A DNA stretch of 64,000 nt from Sphaerolaimus hirsutus (lineage: Eukaryota; Nematoda; Chromadorea; Monhysterida; Sphaerolaimidae), in the NCBI GenBank assembly GCA_964036195.1, contig OZ038457.1, positions 12,923,147 to 12,987,146 of the forward strand. Reading direction: 5' to 3'. Positions within the stretch are counted from its first letter, which is position 1; every line of letters starts with the position of its first letter. This document shows positions 20,702 to 30,384 of the stretch, piece by piece. The position numbers and the translations under genes are program-made. The notes under the pieces were generated by a model that was not told where the DNA came from, did no database searches, and worked only from the letters and a program-made list of their open reading frames with translations.

Positions 20702-20866
20702 AATTTACAGCAGGGGGCACTCCCAGACCCTGTAAAATGCCCTGTAAAATGTCAAATGTCATGCAAAGTGTCAAAAGTCATGTAAATAAAATGCCTGGTA
20801 AAATGGCAAACGTTCGTTTGACATCTGACATTTTACAGGGTCTGGGAGTGGCACCAGGTGGCAGAT
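20702..20866. mobile_element. MITE (family H)
   Basis: Ends GGCACTCCCAGACCCTGTAA and TTACAGGGTCTGGGAGTGGC, a near-perfect inverted repeat. This is the cleanest family H copy. TGTCAAATGTCATGC motifs continue to about 20915. Confidence 0.7.
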
Positions 20867-20929
20867 GCTCACCCTGTAAATTGTCATGTAAAGTGACAAA
20901 TGTCATGCAAAGCATAAATAAATTAGTGC

Positions 20930-21755
20930 GGTATTAGATCCTGAACTAGCAGAGAAGCACTAGCTCACCATCCAATCAGAAAAAATAAGCGAGCGAGTTG
21001 GGTCACCGTGTAAATATAGCATGAACAGCTGAGGTACGTTTTCCACCGGCGCTGCCGCATTTGGCATTTCAACCGCTCTCAAACAAACAAATTCATCAGA
21101 AAGCCACACCTGAAAAATAGGACTCGAGTGCGCGCACGCGTTTTATTGGTGAACGAAAGGTGTTGTCAGCTCATGTGTTTCGTTTAAGTGGACGACTTTT
21201 GGAAGTATAGAAAAAAAACCTAGCGCTTATTGGCCCATTCTGATTTGCAACTGTTTGGTGGAATGGTATCAACAGGTATTTAAAATACAATCATTTACAG
21301 ATATCATGTATTCGAGTGCAGACCACTTAACATCAAACCCATGATTACAAGTGATGCACAGTCCACGCGCAAAAGGCATCCTTAAGCTATTCTAATCACA
21401 AAAATAATCACAAAAAGTCTCCTGTATCCCAAAGTGACCAGTCTTAGCGACAGTCACGCCTAGGGTTCTGGTATGTTAAATCGTCCAAAACAATAGTAGA
21501 AAAAAACATGAATAACAATGAGAATCGTAGCAGAATCAATTTGCGTCATTCAATCGCTACCTTACTCGTCAGTTTTAACACTGTAAACACCGGAACTAAA
21601 ACTATAAAAAACTATTGCGGCTGTTTACGATGCAAAACCCAAATTTAGCCTATACTGCCGATGCTGCATCATTGAAACCAATAAAATGATAGACAGGTTC
21701 CGGCGAACAAAAAGTTTGACTGCTGCAATAACAATAAATTAAATGAGGAACGAAA
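20930..21755. other. no gene recognised
   Basis: No convincing exon on either strand. Low-complexity AT-rich DNA with scattered GC-richer patches. Confidence 0.4.
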
Positions 21756-21756
21756 G

Positions 21757-21966
21757 CAGATCTGGGGCCACATTTAATTCTCAATAAATGCGCCCGACGA
21801 GTAAGTAATGCGCCTGAAATCGTTTTATGTTGTGCCTGACACACATTGTTCACGTTCATGTCCTACAGGTAATGTAAGGCACCCGACTCTGTCACGTCGC
21901 TGTCAGGTGTAGGACATATTTAAGTACGGTATTCACTTAAAAGTATTTGTAGGGAGAAGTAAATTT
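21757..21966. mobile_element. MITE (family I)
   Basis: Left end CCACATTTAATTCTC followed by AATGCGCCCG motifs, right end GGGAGAAGTAAATTTG. It matches the better-bounded copy at 28101-29043. Confidence 0.5.
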
Positions 21967-22137
21967 GACCACCGGGCCATTTCACCCTGCCGCAACTTAT
22001 ATGTGAACTCGTATAGGTTGTAGGTATTTACTGTTGTGGTTCGTTTGTCAACTTGTCAGTTAAAAGTTACATGTAACCTACCAATTATAACTTTACCTCA
22101 TCACTTATTCCGTCTACCTAATTATGGAATGGAAGTG

Positions 22138-22507
22138 CAAGTTCCGCAAGTGGAGAAGTGAAAAGCGAAGTGAAATGAGAAGTGAAAAGCGAAGTGAAAT
22201 GAGAAGTGAAAAGCGAAGTGAAATGAGAACTGAAAAGCGAAGTGAAAAGAAAAAGGAACAATGCAAAAGATGAATTCTGACTCAGACAGCATTGTTTCTG
22301 ATAACGGTTATGATGATGTAGTGGGAAACATGCCGATTTGTCGCTTCCGTCGGAACTTTGGAATTGAAAGTTTAACCTTTTCAAAAAACTTCACATCAAC
22401 ATTTCACCTCACTTCTCACTTCCCATTTCACTTCTCACATCCCATTTCACTTCTCACTTCCCATTTCACTTCTCACTTCCCATTTCACTTATCACTTCTC
22501 CTCTAGC
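22138..22507. repeat. foldback minisatellite
   Basis: Units of GAGAAGTGAAAAGCGAAGTG (22155-22255) are mirrored by CACTTCTCACTTCCCATTTC units on the right (22395-22500) around a unique centre of about 140 bp. Transcripts would form a long imperfect hairpin. The centre is non-coding. Confidence 0.65.
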
Positions 22508-22528
22508 GCAACTGGCATCTGGGCAACC

Positions 22529-22706
22529 TGGGGGCAGTTCCGCACCCTGGAAAGTGTAAAATGTTATGTAAAATGTCATAAAGATTTGTCAAATGTCACA
22601 CAATATGTCAAAAGTTAATTGATGAATATTTTTCAGTATGATTGACGTTTTGTAGGACATTTGACACTTGAATTTACAGTTTACATGGTGGGAGACTGCC
22701 ATCAGG
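22529..22706. mobile_element. MITE (family H)
   Basis: Diverged ends GGCAGTTCCGCACCCTGGAA and TTTACATGGTGGGAGACTGCC with TGTCAAATGTCAC interior. Confidence 0.5.
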
Positions 22707-22746
22707 TGCTGTTTGGCCCTAGTGTATTTCCAAAGTGTCTGGTGAC

Positions 22747-23036
22747 TAGTGATGTAAAAAACGCCAGAACTTTGGCGCCAAGCGTAAAAAGCGACATGGC
22801 GCTTTTCCGACCCATAGCGTCAAGCGCCAGAGCAAAATGGCGCCAAGCGCCAGGAGCGCCATGGCGCTATTTGTTTTGGCGCTAGCGCCAGGCATTTTGT
22901 TCCTGGCGCCGGTCAAAAATAGCGCCAAGAGCCAAAAGCGCCATGGCGGTTTTCGTGAGTACAGCGCCAAGCGCCAATGGCGCCACAGCAAAATGGCGCC
23001 GAGTGCCAAAAGCGCCATGGCGCTTTTACATCACTA
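22747..23036. mobile_element. GCGCC-rich hAT-like MITE (family G)
   Basis: Ends TAGTGATGTAAAAAACGCC and GCGCTTTTACATCACTA. Flanks ctggtgac and ctggtgtc match at 7 of 8. The interior is a tandem of GCGCCAAGCGCCAAAAGCGCC-like units with GCCATGGC palindromes. Confidence 0.75.
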
Positions 23037-23589
23037 CTGGTGTCAAATGCGACAAATGGTGCCAAATACCACCAAAAGTAAATTAAACACCATTCCACAT
23101 CTCCTCCCCACAATCCAAATTAAATACCAGCCAGATCTGGCAACACAGGGAGTAAAAAATTTTTTTATACGAAACGGAAAATTTTTGCACTTGCAGGAAA
23201 TTAGAAAACGGTAAAATGATATGTGAATGAGGGAAAGTGAAATTTGCATGGGCATGAAAAGATTTGCAAAAATTTTGACAGAAACGGAAAAATTTTGCAT
23301 TCGGAAAACGGAAGTTGACGCCCTAAACGGTCCGGTTCGAGACCTATTACAACGTATCACATGTAAATATTTATACGTAAAATGTCCAAAATAGAGATAA
23401 AAGTTCTGCACCAACATGAACCCAACGGAACAGAAAGCCCCATTAAATCAGAGGTTCCTGAAAAAGACGTCAATATCAACATTCAGCCACAAAGGTGACA
23501 CATTTACGCAAGACTACCAATATCAATCAAAGCCCAGCCCACCGCCACGCATCTTGATTCTCGACTAGTTTTCAAAAGTTGGGAACACA

Positions 23590-23762
23590 AAACTTGTATT
23601 CCGGTTTAGGCGAAATGAATTGAATTGTGCGCCGTTAATGATAGTAAACAGTATTGTAGGGACACATTGTAAGGTAAATATTTACAGAGTACGCAGCAGT
23701 GGCACTCGATTTCTTGTGAAACATTTAGTTTTGTATGATTTTATTTTGAGTGACTGTGTTAA
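23590..23762. other. possible 5' region of a small ORF
   Basis: Non-repetitive sequence preceding the ORF at 23763. No TATA box or splice acceptor stands out. Confidence 0.2.
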
Positions 23763-24005
23763 ATGACGTCATTTGAATATTGCATTGAGCAGCGTGGTTA
23801 TTTGCCACCAAGCGTTACGAACGCGTCTGAACACCTGTTCAAAATTTTATCTGATATATCGAAAAACATAGAAAACAGGGAAGTCCGATCTTTGATAGTT
23901 CGCCAAATAAACAACATATTTATAACAGTCAGTTACCCGATCGCGAACAGGCAATATCACATCACGTTTATAAAAAATGGCACCAATCTTCTTGATTTAC
24001 TGTAA
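23763..24005 (+). CDS. Hypothetical 80-residue protein
   Basis: An intact ATG-to-TAA frame in a non-repetitive stretch. The peptide (MTSFEYCIEQRGYLPPSV... ending NGTNLLDLL) has a balanced, amphipathic composition unlike the low-complexity shadows elsewhere, with a predicted-looking helix around HLFKILSDISKNIE and a beta-like ITVSYPIANRQYHITFI. I do not recognise it. It could be a single-exon gene, an exon of a larger gene, or a chance frame. Confidence 0.33.
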   Translation: MTSFEYCIEQRGYLPPSVTNASEHLFKILSDISKNIENREVRSLIVRQINNIFITVSYPIANRQYHITFIKNGTNLLDLL

Positions 24006-24556
24006 AACGCCGATTATCTACGATGATAAAAAGCGCAGGGTCGTTTGCATGTTTCATGCTATACATATTATGAATTCTTCGATATTTTGTCGCCGAAACA
24101 TTGACAAATCACATGGGTGGAAAATGTGTAAAAGATAGAAGGAAAATCAGAAAAAATACAAACTCAAATGGAACCTGAAGGCAAAATTTTTTTCTCAAAC
24201 GATATGAAAACCAAGTAGGCAATTCGTGGAATGCATGCAGTCTAACTAGATCATATTTATCAAAAATGTAAGGTGGTAAAGATTCAAAGATAACGTCGTA
24301 AAAAATATTATAGCGACTGTGACATCATAGGAGAGCGCTATTTTTTGTCAGCCAAGCTGTCAATCAGAACTTTTTTGAACCTCATCAGTGAATATTACTT
24401 CAAATACAATGAATCGGGTACCCGAGAAGAGGGACGATATCAGAACAAATACCCGCAGGTAACATTCAGTGCAATGCTTTAGTGTTATTGAACATCCCGC
24501 AACATTTACCAACCCGGCAGCAGTTCGTCACCAATGCAACAGGCACCATGTGACTA
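24006..24556. other. no gene confirmed; possible short first exon
   Basis: A frame MNRVPEKRDDIRTNTR at about 24409 runs into a GTAACA donor-like site near 24460. Nothing downstream continues it convincingly. Confidence 0.2.
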
Positions 24557-24783
24557 GGGCCCACACACAAGCGATTTACATTTTTCATCCCGTACGGTTT
24601 ACATGCTCACGGTTTTCATGCCATTCTGTGATAACTTTACTAGCTAAGTGTGACACTTTACTGGCTACTCTACTGTGCCAGTTTTCATCAAAAGTATTAC
24701 ACCTTACTTGCTTTAAGTATGCCACTTTTCAAGCCAAACTTGTGTGTTTTGCTCCAATTTACTCTTTTACATGAAATGTGGCA

Positions 24784-25119
24784 TACTGTATTTATTATAA
24801 TAGAAGGACATCTCCAATAGAAGGTATATAGTAAAACTGCTGGAAGCGCTGATGTCAGACAGTTCCATCATTTAGTATGGTAGGTAGGTAGTAAAATTTT
24901 TGATATCGTTGTTATTGTTCTTTTCAAATATTCTATGAAATGTTTCGAATGATGCTTAATAAAGACTGGTCAGTATGCCCTGCACAATGTTGACTGACAT
25001 TTCAAGAAAATGTCTGAAAAGATGGCGAAAAAAATAGAAGGGCAATCTTCAATAGAAGGGTGGGTAAAGAAGTTGTTGAAAAAATAGAAGGGCGCCGTTC
25101 TATTAGACGAAATACGGTA
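24784..25119. mobile_element. TA-flanked MITE (family E), nested
   Basis: Ends TACTGTATTTATTATAATAG and TTCTATTAGACGAAATACGG. The interior repeats AATAGAAGGGC. Related copies lie at 28480-28562 and 45731-45930. Confidence 0.6.
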
Positions 25120-25493
25120 TTTAGTGGCGTGCTTGTGGCTTGTAAACCGTAATACTTTGGCATGTAAAGTGGTATACTCTGGCATGAAAAGTGACACATA
25201 AATTTGACATGTAAAAACATGTCTGGGGATTGAAAACTGTACGTTTCAGCAAGTAAAACGGAGTATTTTAGATGAAAAACGTGAGCATGTAAACCGTAAG
25301 GGATGAAAAACGGAACACACTCCCCACACACTAGTTGAAATTTCAAATTAATGTCAACTGATTGTCAACTAAAACACAAAGAAAATTCTAAAAGCATCAT
25401 ACCTACTTAACATATTTATGTAATGGAAATCAAGTGTCACGATCACGATTTATAAAATTACAATGATCTATCAAAGTTGAAATCACCTAGGTG

Positions 25494-25684
25494 TACTCGG
25501 CGGACATCACACTTAGTAAGGGACCCTACCATATACAATCTGAATAATGAACCAAAAATTATACAATTTTTCATCATCATATTTCGTTTTTACTATGGAA
25601 TAATTAATTACGAAATTTATCACAACATTTTATTCATTAAATTATGGTAGGATTCTGCACATATTTTGCGGTCCACCGAGTAAA
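25494..25684. mobile_element. MITE (family M)
   Basis: Ends TACTCGGCGGACATCACAC and GCGGTCCACCGAGTA. It is about 190 bp and closely similar to 41699-41880 throughout (ATTATACA, ACTATGGAATAAT, ATTATGGTAGGATTCTG shared). Confidence 0.6.
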
Positions 25685-25986
25685 ATAAACCAAAATTCAG
25701 TTGACACGAATTTTGGTGTCAACTAGTGTGTTTGCGCCCTTAGCAGTTTCACAAAAACGATGCTAATGCTCGGCCGAGTGCAATGACCCGTGCACGGCGT
25801 GCAAACGCTTTCGAGGTTTTTCATTGGAAAGTGAAAATTCACGCTCCATTGTCTTCTAAACGATGCATCAATTCGAAAAAAAACATAATACACTATCAAA
25901 TCTGGCGAAAAAGTGCAGCGATGAAGTTTTATAATTGAAAATTATATATAAATACAAAGCCTATAATTTCCACCAGCGCAGGTTCA

Positions 25987-26358
25987 GTCGTGATGGAAAA
26001 ACGTCGCACCAGCGATACTTTTGCGGTTTTTAGTGGCGTCACCAATGTAGTTTTTCCCATGATAGCACTCAAATCAGTTCGCTGTGGGCATTGACAATCA
26101 CTACCGGCGGTTTTGGTTCTAGCACCACTGGCAAATAATAGGGCACCGAAAAGGCAAAAAGGCAACGATCGGAAAAGCTAAAAATCATGGGATGCTAGGT
26201 ACTCACTCGGTGCATTGCAAATGACGCTAAAATCAGCAATGCACCCTAACCGTGTACAGGTGCTTGTGACGAAACAGTATACGGTGCGGTGCCTGGTGCC
26301 TTTCTCGCACCGGTGGTGGTGCGCTAACAAGATTTCACGGTGGTTTTTCCATCACTAT
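25987..26358. mobile_element. variant TGATGGAAAAA-ended element (family G relative)
   Basis: Ends CGTGATGGAAAAACG and GGTTTTTCCATCACTA, with interior units based on CACCGG/GGTGCG instead of GCGCCA. The open frame 25929-26165 on the minus strand lies mostly in it. Confidence 0.5.
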
Positions 26359-26459
26359 CTAAGACGTTCAGTACCCTACCGTTTTAATGTCGGAGTTACG
26401 AAACGACCAAAATTATCGCTCAAAAGTTGGGGCATAACAAATTGATTAGGGGAAACAAG

Positions 26460-27160
26460 GAACAGACAACAATGTTTCGATCACATCTCGGAAACGTTGT
26501 CGACAACCGATAATTCGATCACATATTGGGAGAAAAAGGTGAAATGGCGCATGCTAAACACGCGTAAAATGGCGCACAACTAATAAATTCCACATTAACC
26601 ACGTTCGGCTTTCTGTCCGCACATTAAGTTCCGATTTGTAAGGACTGCCAAAGTTTCAGCCAAATGCCGTCAATCAGATACATGCAGGGTGCGGCAATTT
26701 AGACGGACCCCATAAAGTTTTGAATAACTTGTCACTGGGTAGTCGGATTAACGTCAAATTTAAGGTCAACATTAACAACTAAATAGGAAAGGAGCCCTGA
26801 CAATATGGCTGCGATAGCTCCACTCGTTCTCAAGTTATTCATGGAAACGTGTAATTGTCACTTTTCCACCACCTAGCTCTACGACCAATTACGCAAGCGC
26901 CTGCCGATATTGTTATGGGCATAGCGAATTGGTGGCGGGCGTGCACGCATTTAGGCATGCAGCTGCGAAAAGAAAATCAGAAAAAACCCCTGAAAAAAAC
27001 AATCCGATCCCGATCGTTGATAACTGATACGTTGATACTGATCACAATAACTTTTTATAGCACTTCATCTTTCTCGAAATTTTCACCTAATACAGAAGTA
27101 GGTTTGGCAAGCGATCTTTTTAAGCGTTTTGTAAAATCGCAACACCTAGGCCAGTTCCGC
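26460..27160. other. no gene recognised
   Basis: AT-rich sequence. A frame at 26855-27199 has no family resemblance or splice context. Confidence 0.4.
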
Positions 27161-27164
27161 AAGT

Positions 27165-27770
27165 TAAAAGAAGAGAATAAAAATTGGAGAGTAGAGTAAA
27201 ATGACAAATGGCAAGTAAAGATTAGAGTAAAGATTGAAAAGTAGAAAAAAATGACAAATGGCAAGATAAGAGTAGAGTAAAAATTGGAGAGTAGAGTAAA
27301 AATTGGAGAGTAGAGTAAAAATTGGAGAGTAGAGTAAAAATTGAGAAGTAAATTGAAAATTGAAAAGTAAAGTGAAAAGTAAAAGAAAGAGTAATGTAAA
27401 TAGTAAAGAAACACACAGAAAATAACAATACAATGATAGAAAAATAAAAAATAACTTGTTTCTATTATTATTGAAGTGTTCAACATTTTATCATTATTTT
27501 TGTTTGATCTTTACTCTTGCCTTTCTTTTACAATTTTTAATCTACTCTTTATTTTCCTTTTCAATTTTTACTTCACTCTTCAATTTTTACTCTACTTTTC
27601 AATTTTTACTCCACTTTTTATTTTCCTTTTCAATTTTTACTTAACTCTTAAATTTTTATTTTACTTTTCAATTTTTACTTCTCTCTTCAATTTTTACTTT
27701 ACCCTTCAATTTTTACTCTACTCTTTACTTTCCATTTGTAAGTTTACTCTACTCTTATTACAATTTTTAC
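27165..27770. repeat. foldback minisatellite
   Basis: Units of GAGTAGAGTAAAAATTGGA (19 bp, 27170-27400) are mirrored by TCCAATTTTTACTCTACTC-like units (27500-27770) around a 100-bp centre. Same architecture as 22138-22507. The Phe/Leu/Tyr-rich frames here are artefacts. Confidence 0.7.
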
Positions 27771-27875
27771 ATATTTTTTATTATGGCTATATCTATGGTT
27801 TTATGATGTTATATGTCCTCTTTTGTGACATTTATTACCAATTTTGGGTATGTAAAGCCCATTTACGAAAATTTC

Positions 27876-28070
27876 TGGCGAAATAATACCCCCTCGAAAT
27901 ACCCCCCTCAAAATTTCCACTCTGAAAAATAAACCCCCTGGGGGTATTTCCAGGAAATACGATATTTACATACATATAAGCGATTTTTGGCATCAGCGTC
28001 ATCGCCAATGGCGCCACGGCGTGGCACCTACGAATGGCGCCAGTGCCATGGCGCCATTCCGCCACCATAT
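27876..28070. mobile_element. fragments of family C and family G MITEs
   Basis: 27880-27964 ends GGTATTTCCAGGAAATACGATA (family C right part). 27995-28065 is GGCGCC-rich and ends CCATTCCGCCACCA. The junction into the next element is duplicated at 47606-47690. Confidence 0.5.
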
Positions 28071-28100
28071 ACCGTATATCCTCGAATAAGACCCCAGGGG

Positions 28101-29043
28101 CCAGATTTAATTCTCGTGTAATGCGCCCTACGTGAATGTGATGCGCCCGAAATCGGGCAGCCTCCCTACAGATTGTTTACGGTTGCCCTACCCTACACGC
28201 CAGGCTCCCGACACGACAAAACGCAATTCAATTGCATGTCGGGAGGTCGCCCGCGGGTGTAGGGCAACCATAATCAATTTGTCGGGAGGCTGCCCGATTT
28301 CGGGCACATTATTCACCGAAATGTTTACAACATAAAAAAGAAAATGTCCAAAATGTTCAAAATAGAAAAAATATGAGCGACAACAAGCGCGTCCCGCCGC
28401 TGGCACCCACTTTTCGCATGTCATGCTAATTGAGTATAAAATGCGTGTGCAGTGCATTTCGTCGTTAATCTGAATACTGTACCTTGCTAATAGAAGAGCA
28501 GTTCTATTTATTGGCTGACATTCTATTAAAGGTACGCCCTTCTATTAGAAGAAATGTGGTAAGGAACTGAATGTTTGGTCGATCAGCTGAATAACATCTG
28601 AATAAAAATGCAATATTGAAATAGAATGACATGTTGGCACTGATAAAAATGATTGCTCCTCTTATTTACTATAGGGTGATAGTGAATGAAATCAACTGTG
28701 AACTGAACGGAATCCATCCATTCAATTTTGAATTTGAGACATGAGTAATTTAAAACATAAGTACCTAAATGGAACAAAATTGTACAGTCAAAAGTCCGTC
28801 CATCTTTACTAACGTTTACCGCTCCCGACAGCATTTTTGTGAAGGGCAGAATTTTTTTTATTTTTTTATTTTGTCGGCCACGCGCCCGACAAAACGCGTG
28901 AATTGAATTAGAAATTGATGTGTCGGGTGCCTTTCACGCATAACTCGGCTGTCAATTGTACACGGGTTTGTCGGGCGTGTAGGGAGACGCGTGTAGGGTG
29001 TAGTGCATAACTTAGGAAAATTTGTAGGGAGAATTAAATCTGG
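28101..29043. mobile_element. Family I element with 9-bp target duplication
   Basis: Ends CCAGATTTAATTCTC and GAGAATTAAATCTGG, flanked by an exact 9-bp repeat ccccagggg (28092-28100 and 29044-29052). A 9-bp duplication is typical of Mutator-like elements. The interior repeats GCCCGACA/TGTCGGG and is non-coding. A family E MITE (28480-28562) lies within. Confidence 0.65.
28480..28562. mobile_element. Family E MITE, nested in family I
   Basis: Ends GTACCTTGCTAATAGAAG and CTTCTATTAGAAGAAATGTGGTA. About 80 bp. Confidence 0.45.
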
Positions 29044-29245
29044 CCCCAGGGGAGTTATTTTTTCGTCAGAGTTTTTGAGGGGGGACTTAATCAAGGGGGA
29101 GGAGTTATTCAAGGGAGGGAGTTATTTTTTCCTCAGAAAGTTGGACTGAATTCATCGTATGAATGCATTCTGTCAACTCTTGTAATCCATGTATTTAACA
29201 GTTCAACAACAACAAAAAGATGTTTATACACTGCGTACGATTCCA

Positions 29246-29402
29246 GGTATTCTTCCCTCCATGGACATCTTACCTTTGGAAGATATGATGTCCGCGCGGA
29301 CATCATACCTTCGCGGTCATTATACCTTCAACATTTTTGACTTAAGAAGGTATAATGTCCGCGGTATAAACACTAGTAAAATGCATATATGTGGGACATT
29401 AT
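29246..29402. repeat. short-palindrome repeat (family J)
   Basis: Alternating GGACATCATACCTTC and GAAGGTATAATGTCC in both orientations, including a perfect ATGATGTCCGCGCGGACATCAT palindrome core. Also at 47396-47492. Confidence 0.5.
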
Positions 29403-29404
29403 AG

Positions 29405-30384
29405 CTCCGCCGATAAATGACCCGCATTTAGTAGCGTAATAGAGGCGTCTGTTACACTGCATAGGTCTATCGATTGATTGGAGCGCGCATATGTGCGCCT
29501 GTCTATGCTTTTGCAACGAATGAGTCCAGTTATGAGAACTGGCCATCTTGGATTTTTGAAGGGGTCAATGGCATGTGCGGAAAAATACGTCCGCCGCGTG
29601 AATTATCGAATTCGCGTGCAGACATATATAAATACAAAAACGTAAATATATAAACTTCACCACGAATTCTCTTCTCCACATGAGTAAATTTTCTGGGTGT
29701 TTTTCAAAATCGCATTTAACCACATGACATTCCAGCTTTTTAGCATATGTATAAATCCGGGAAAGTAATCTAACCTGACATTTTGAATGTTTGAACCCTG
29801 ACATTTTGAATGTTCTATACCAAAATAATTATTCTAAAGACAATTTTTGTATTTACTTTCACTGTGATTTACTTATAGACTATACTATTACTTTTGGATA
29901 AGTCTGCACGCGTATTACATAATTCACGCCGCGGATGTATTTTTCCATACACGCCATTGGCGTAGGTGTAGGCGTGTGATAGTGTGTGTAGGCACATTGT
30001 ATCCATTTACCTTTATATGCGAATGATGTGTTCCAGTGGTGCGGTCGCTAATCATTGTAAAGTTTCAAATATTAATTATAAAGTGGCAAATTTTCTGTTG
30101 GGAAACTTACTAAAGGGAGAAGAGACATCGAGAAATATTGGTAAAACTGTGAAAAATTGGCTGGACCCAACCCTAAATGCTTTTTGAATTTGACAGCTAC
30201 ATTTTTGGGTGGCAAAAATTTCCGATGTTTGATTTTAAGCTAAGCTTTAGGTCCCTAAGCTTTAGGTGTTCAGACTAGGGATGGCACATGTTTAAATAAA
30301 AAAACGCTTTTTTAAAAACAGAAGCATCGAAACCTTCGAAGTTCAGTTTAAAATAAAAAAGGGGTGTGCAACTTTTACCCTCAA
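29405..30384. other. no gene recognised
   Basis: AT-rich. The stretch 29977-30100 is shared with 42893-43013 (AGTGTGTGTAGGCACATT, then ACCTTTATATGC), so it belongs to a dispersed repeat. The frame 29984-30187 lies in it. Confidence 0.4.

Larger units (their letters stand above)
24557..25739. mobile_element. Tourist-like MITE complex (family F)
   Basis: Left terminus GGGCCCACACACAAGCG, right terminus GTGTGTTTGCGCCC followed by TTA (25740-25742). An internal junction acacactccccacacactag at about 25310 suggests two abutting elements. A family E MITE (24784-25119) and a family M MITE (25494-25684) lie inside. Confidence 0.55.
28070..29135. mobile_element. TA-flanked MITE (family B), interrupted
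   Basis: Starts TACCGTATATCCTCGAATAA GACCCC. It is split by a family I element at 28101-29043 and resumes with AGTTATTTTTTCGTCAGAG at 29053, as in the intact copy at 47648. Its right terminus is missing. Confidence 0.6.

Noticed and set aside
27055..27886. Phe/Leu/Tyr-rich membrane-like ORFs
   Set aside because: Produced by the AT-rich foldback minisatellite on both strands.
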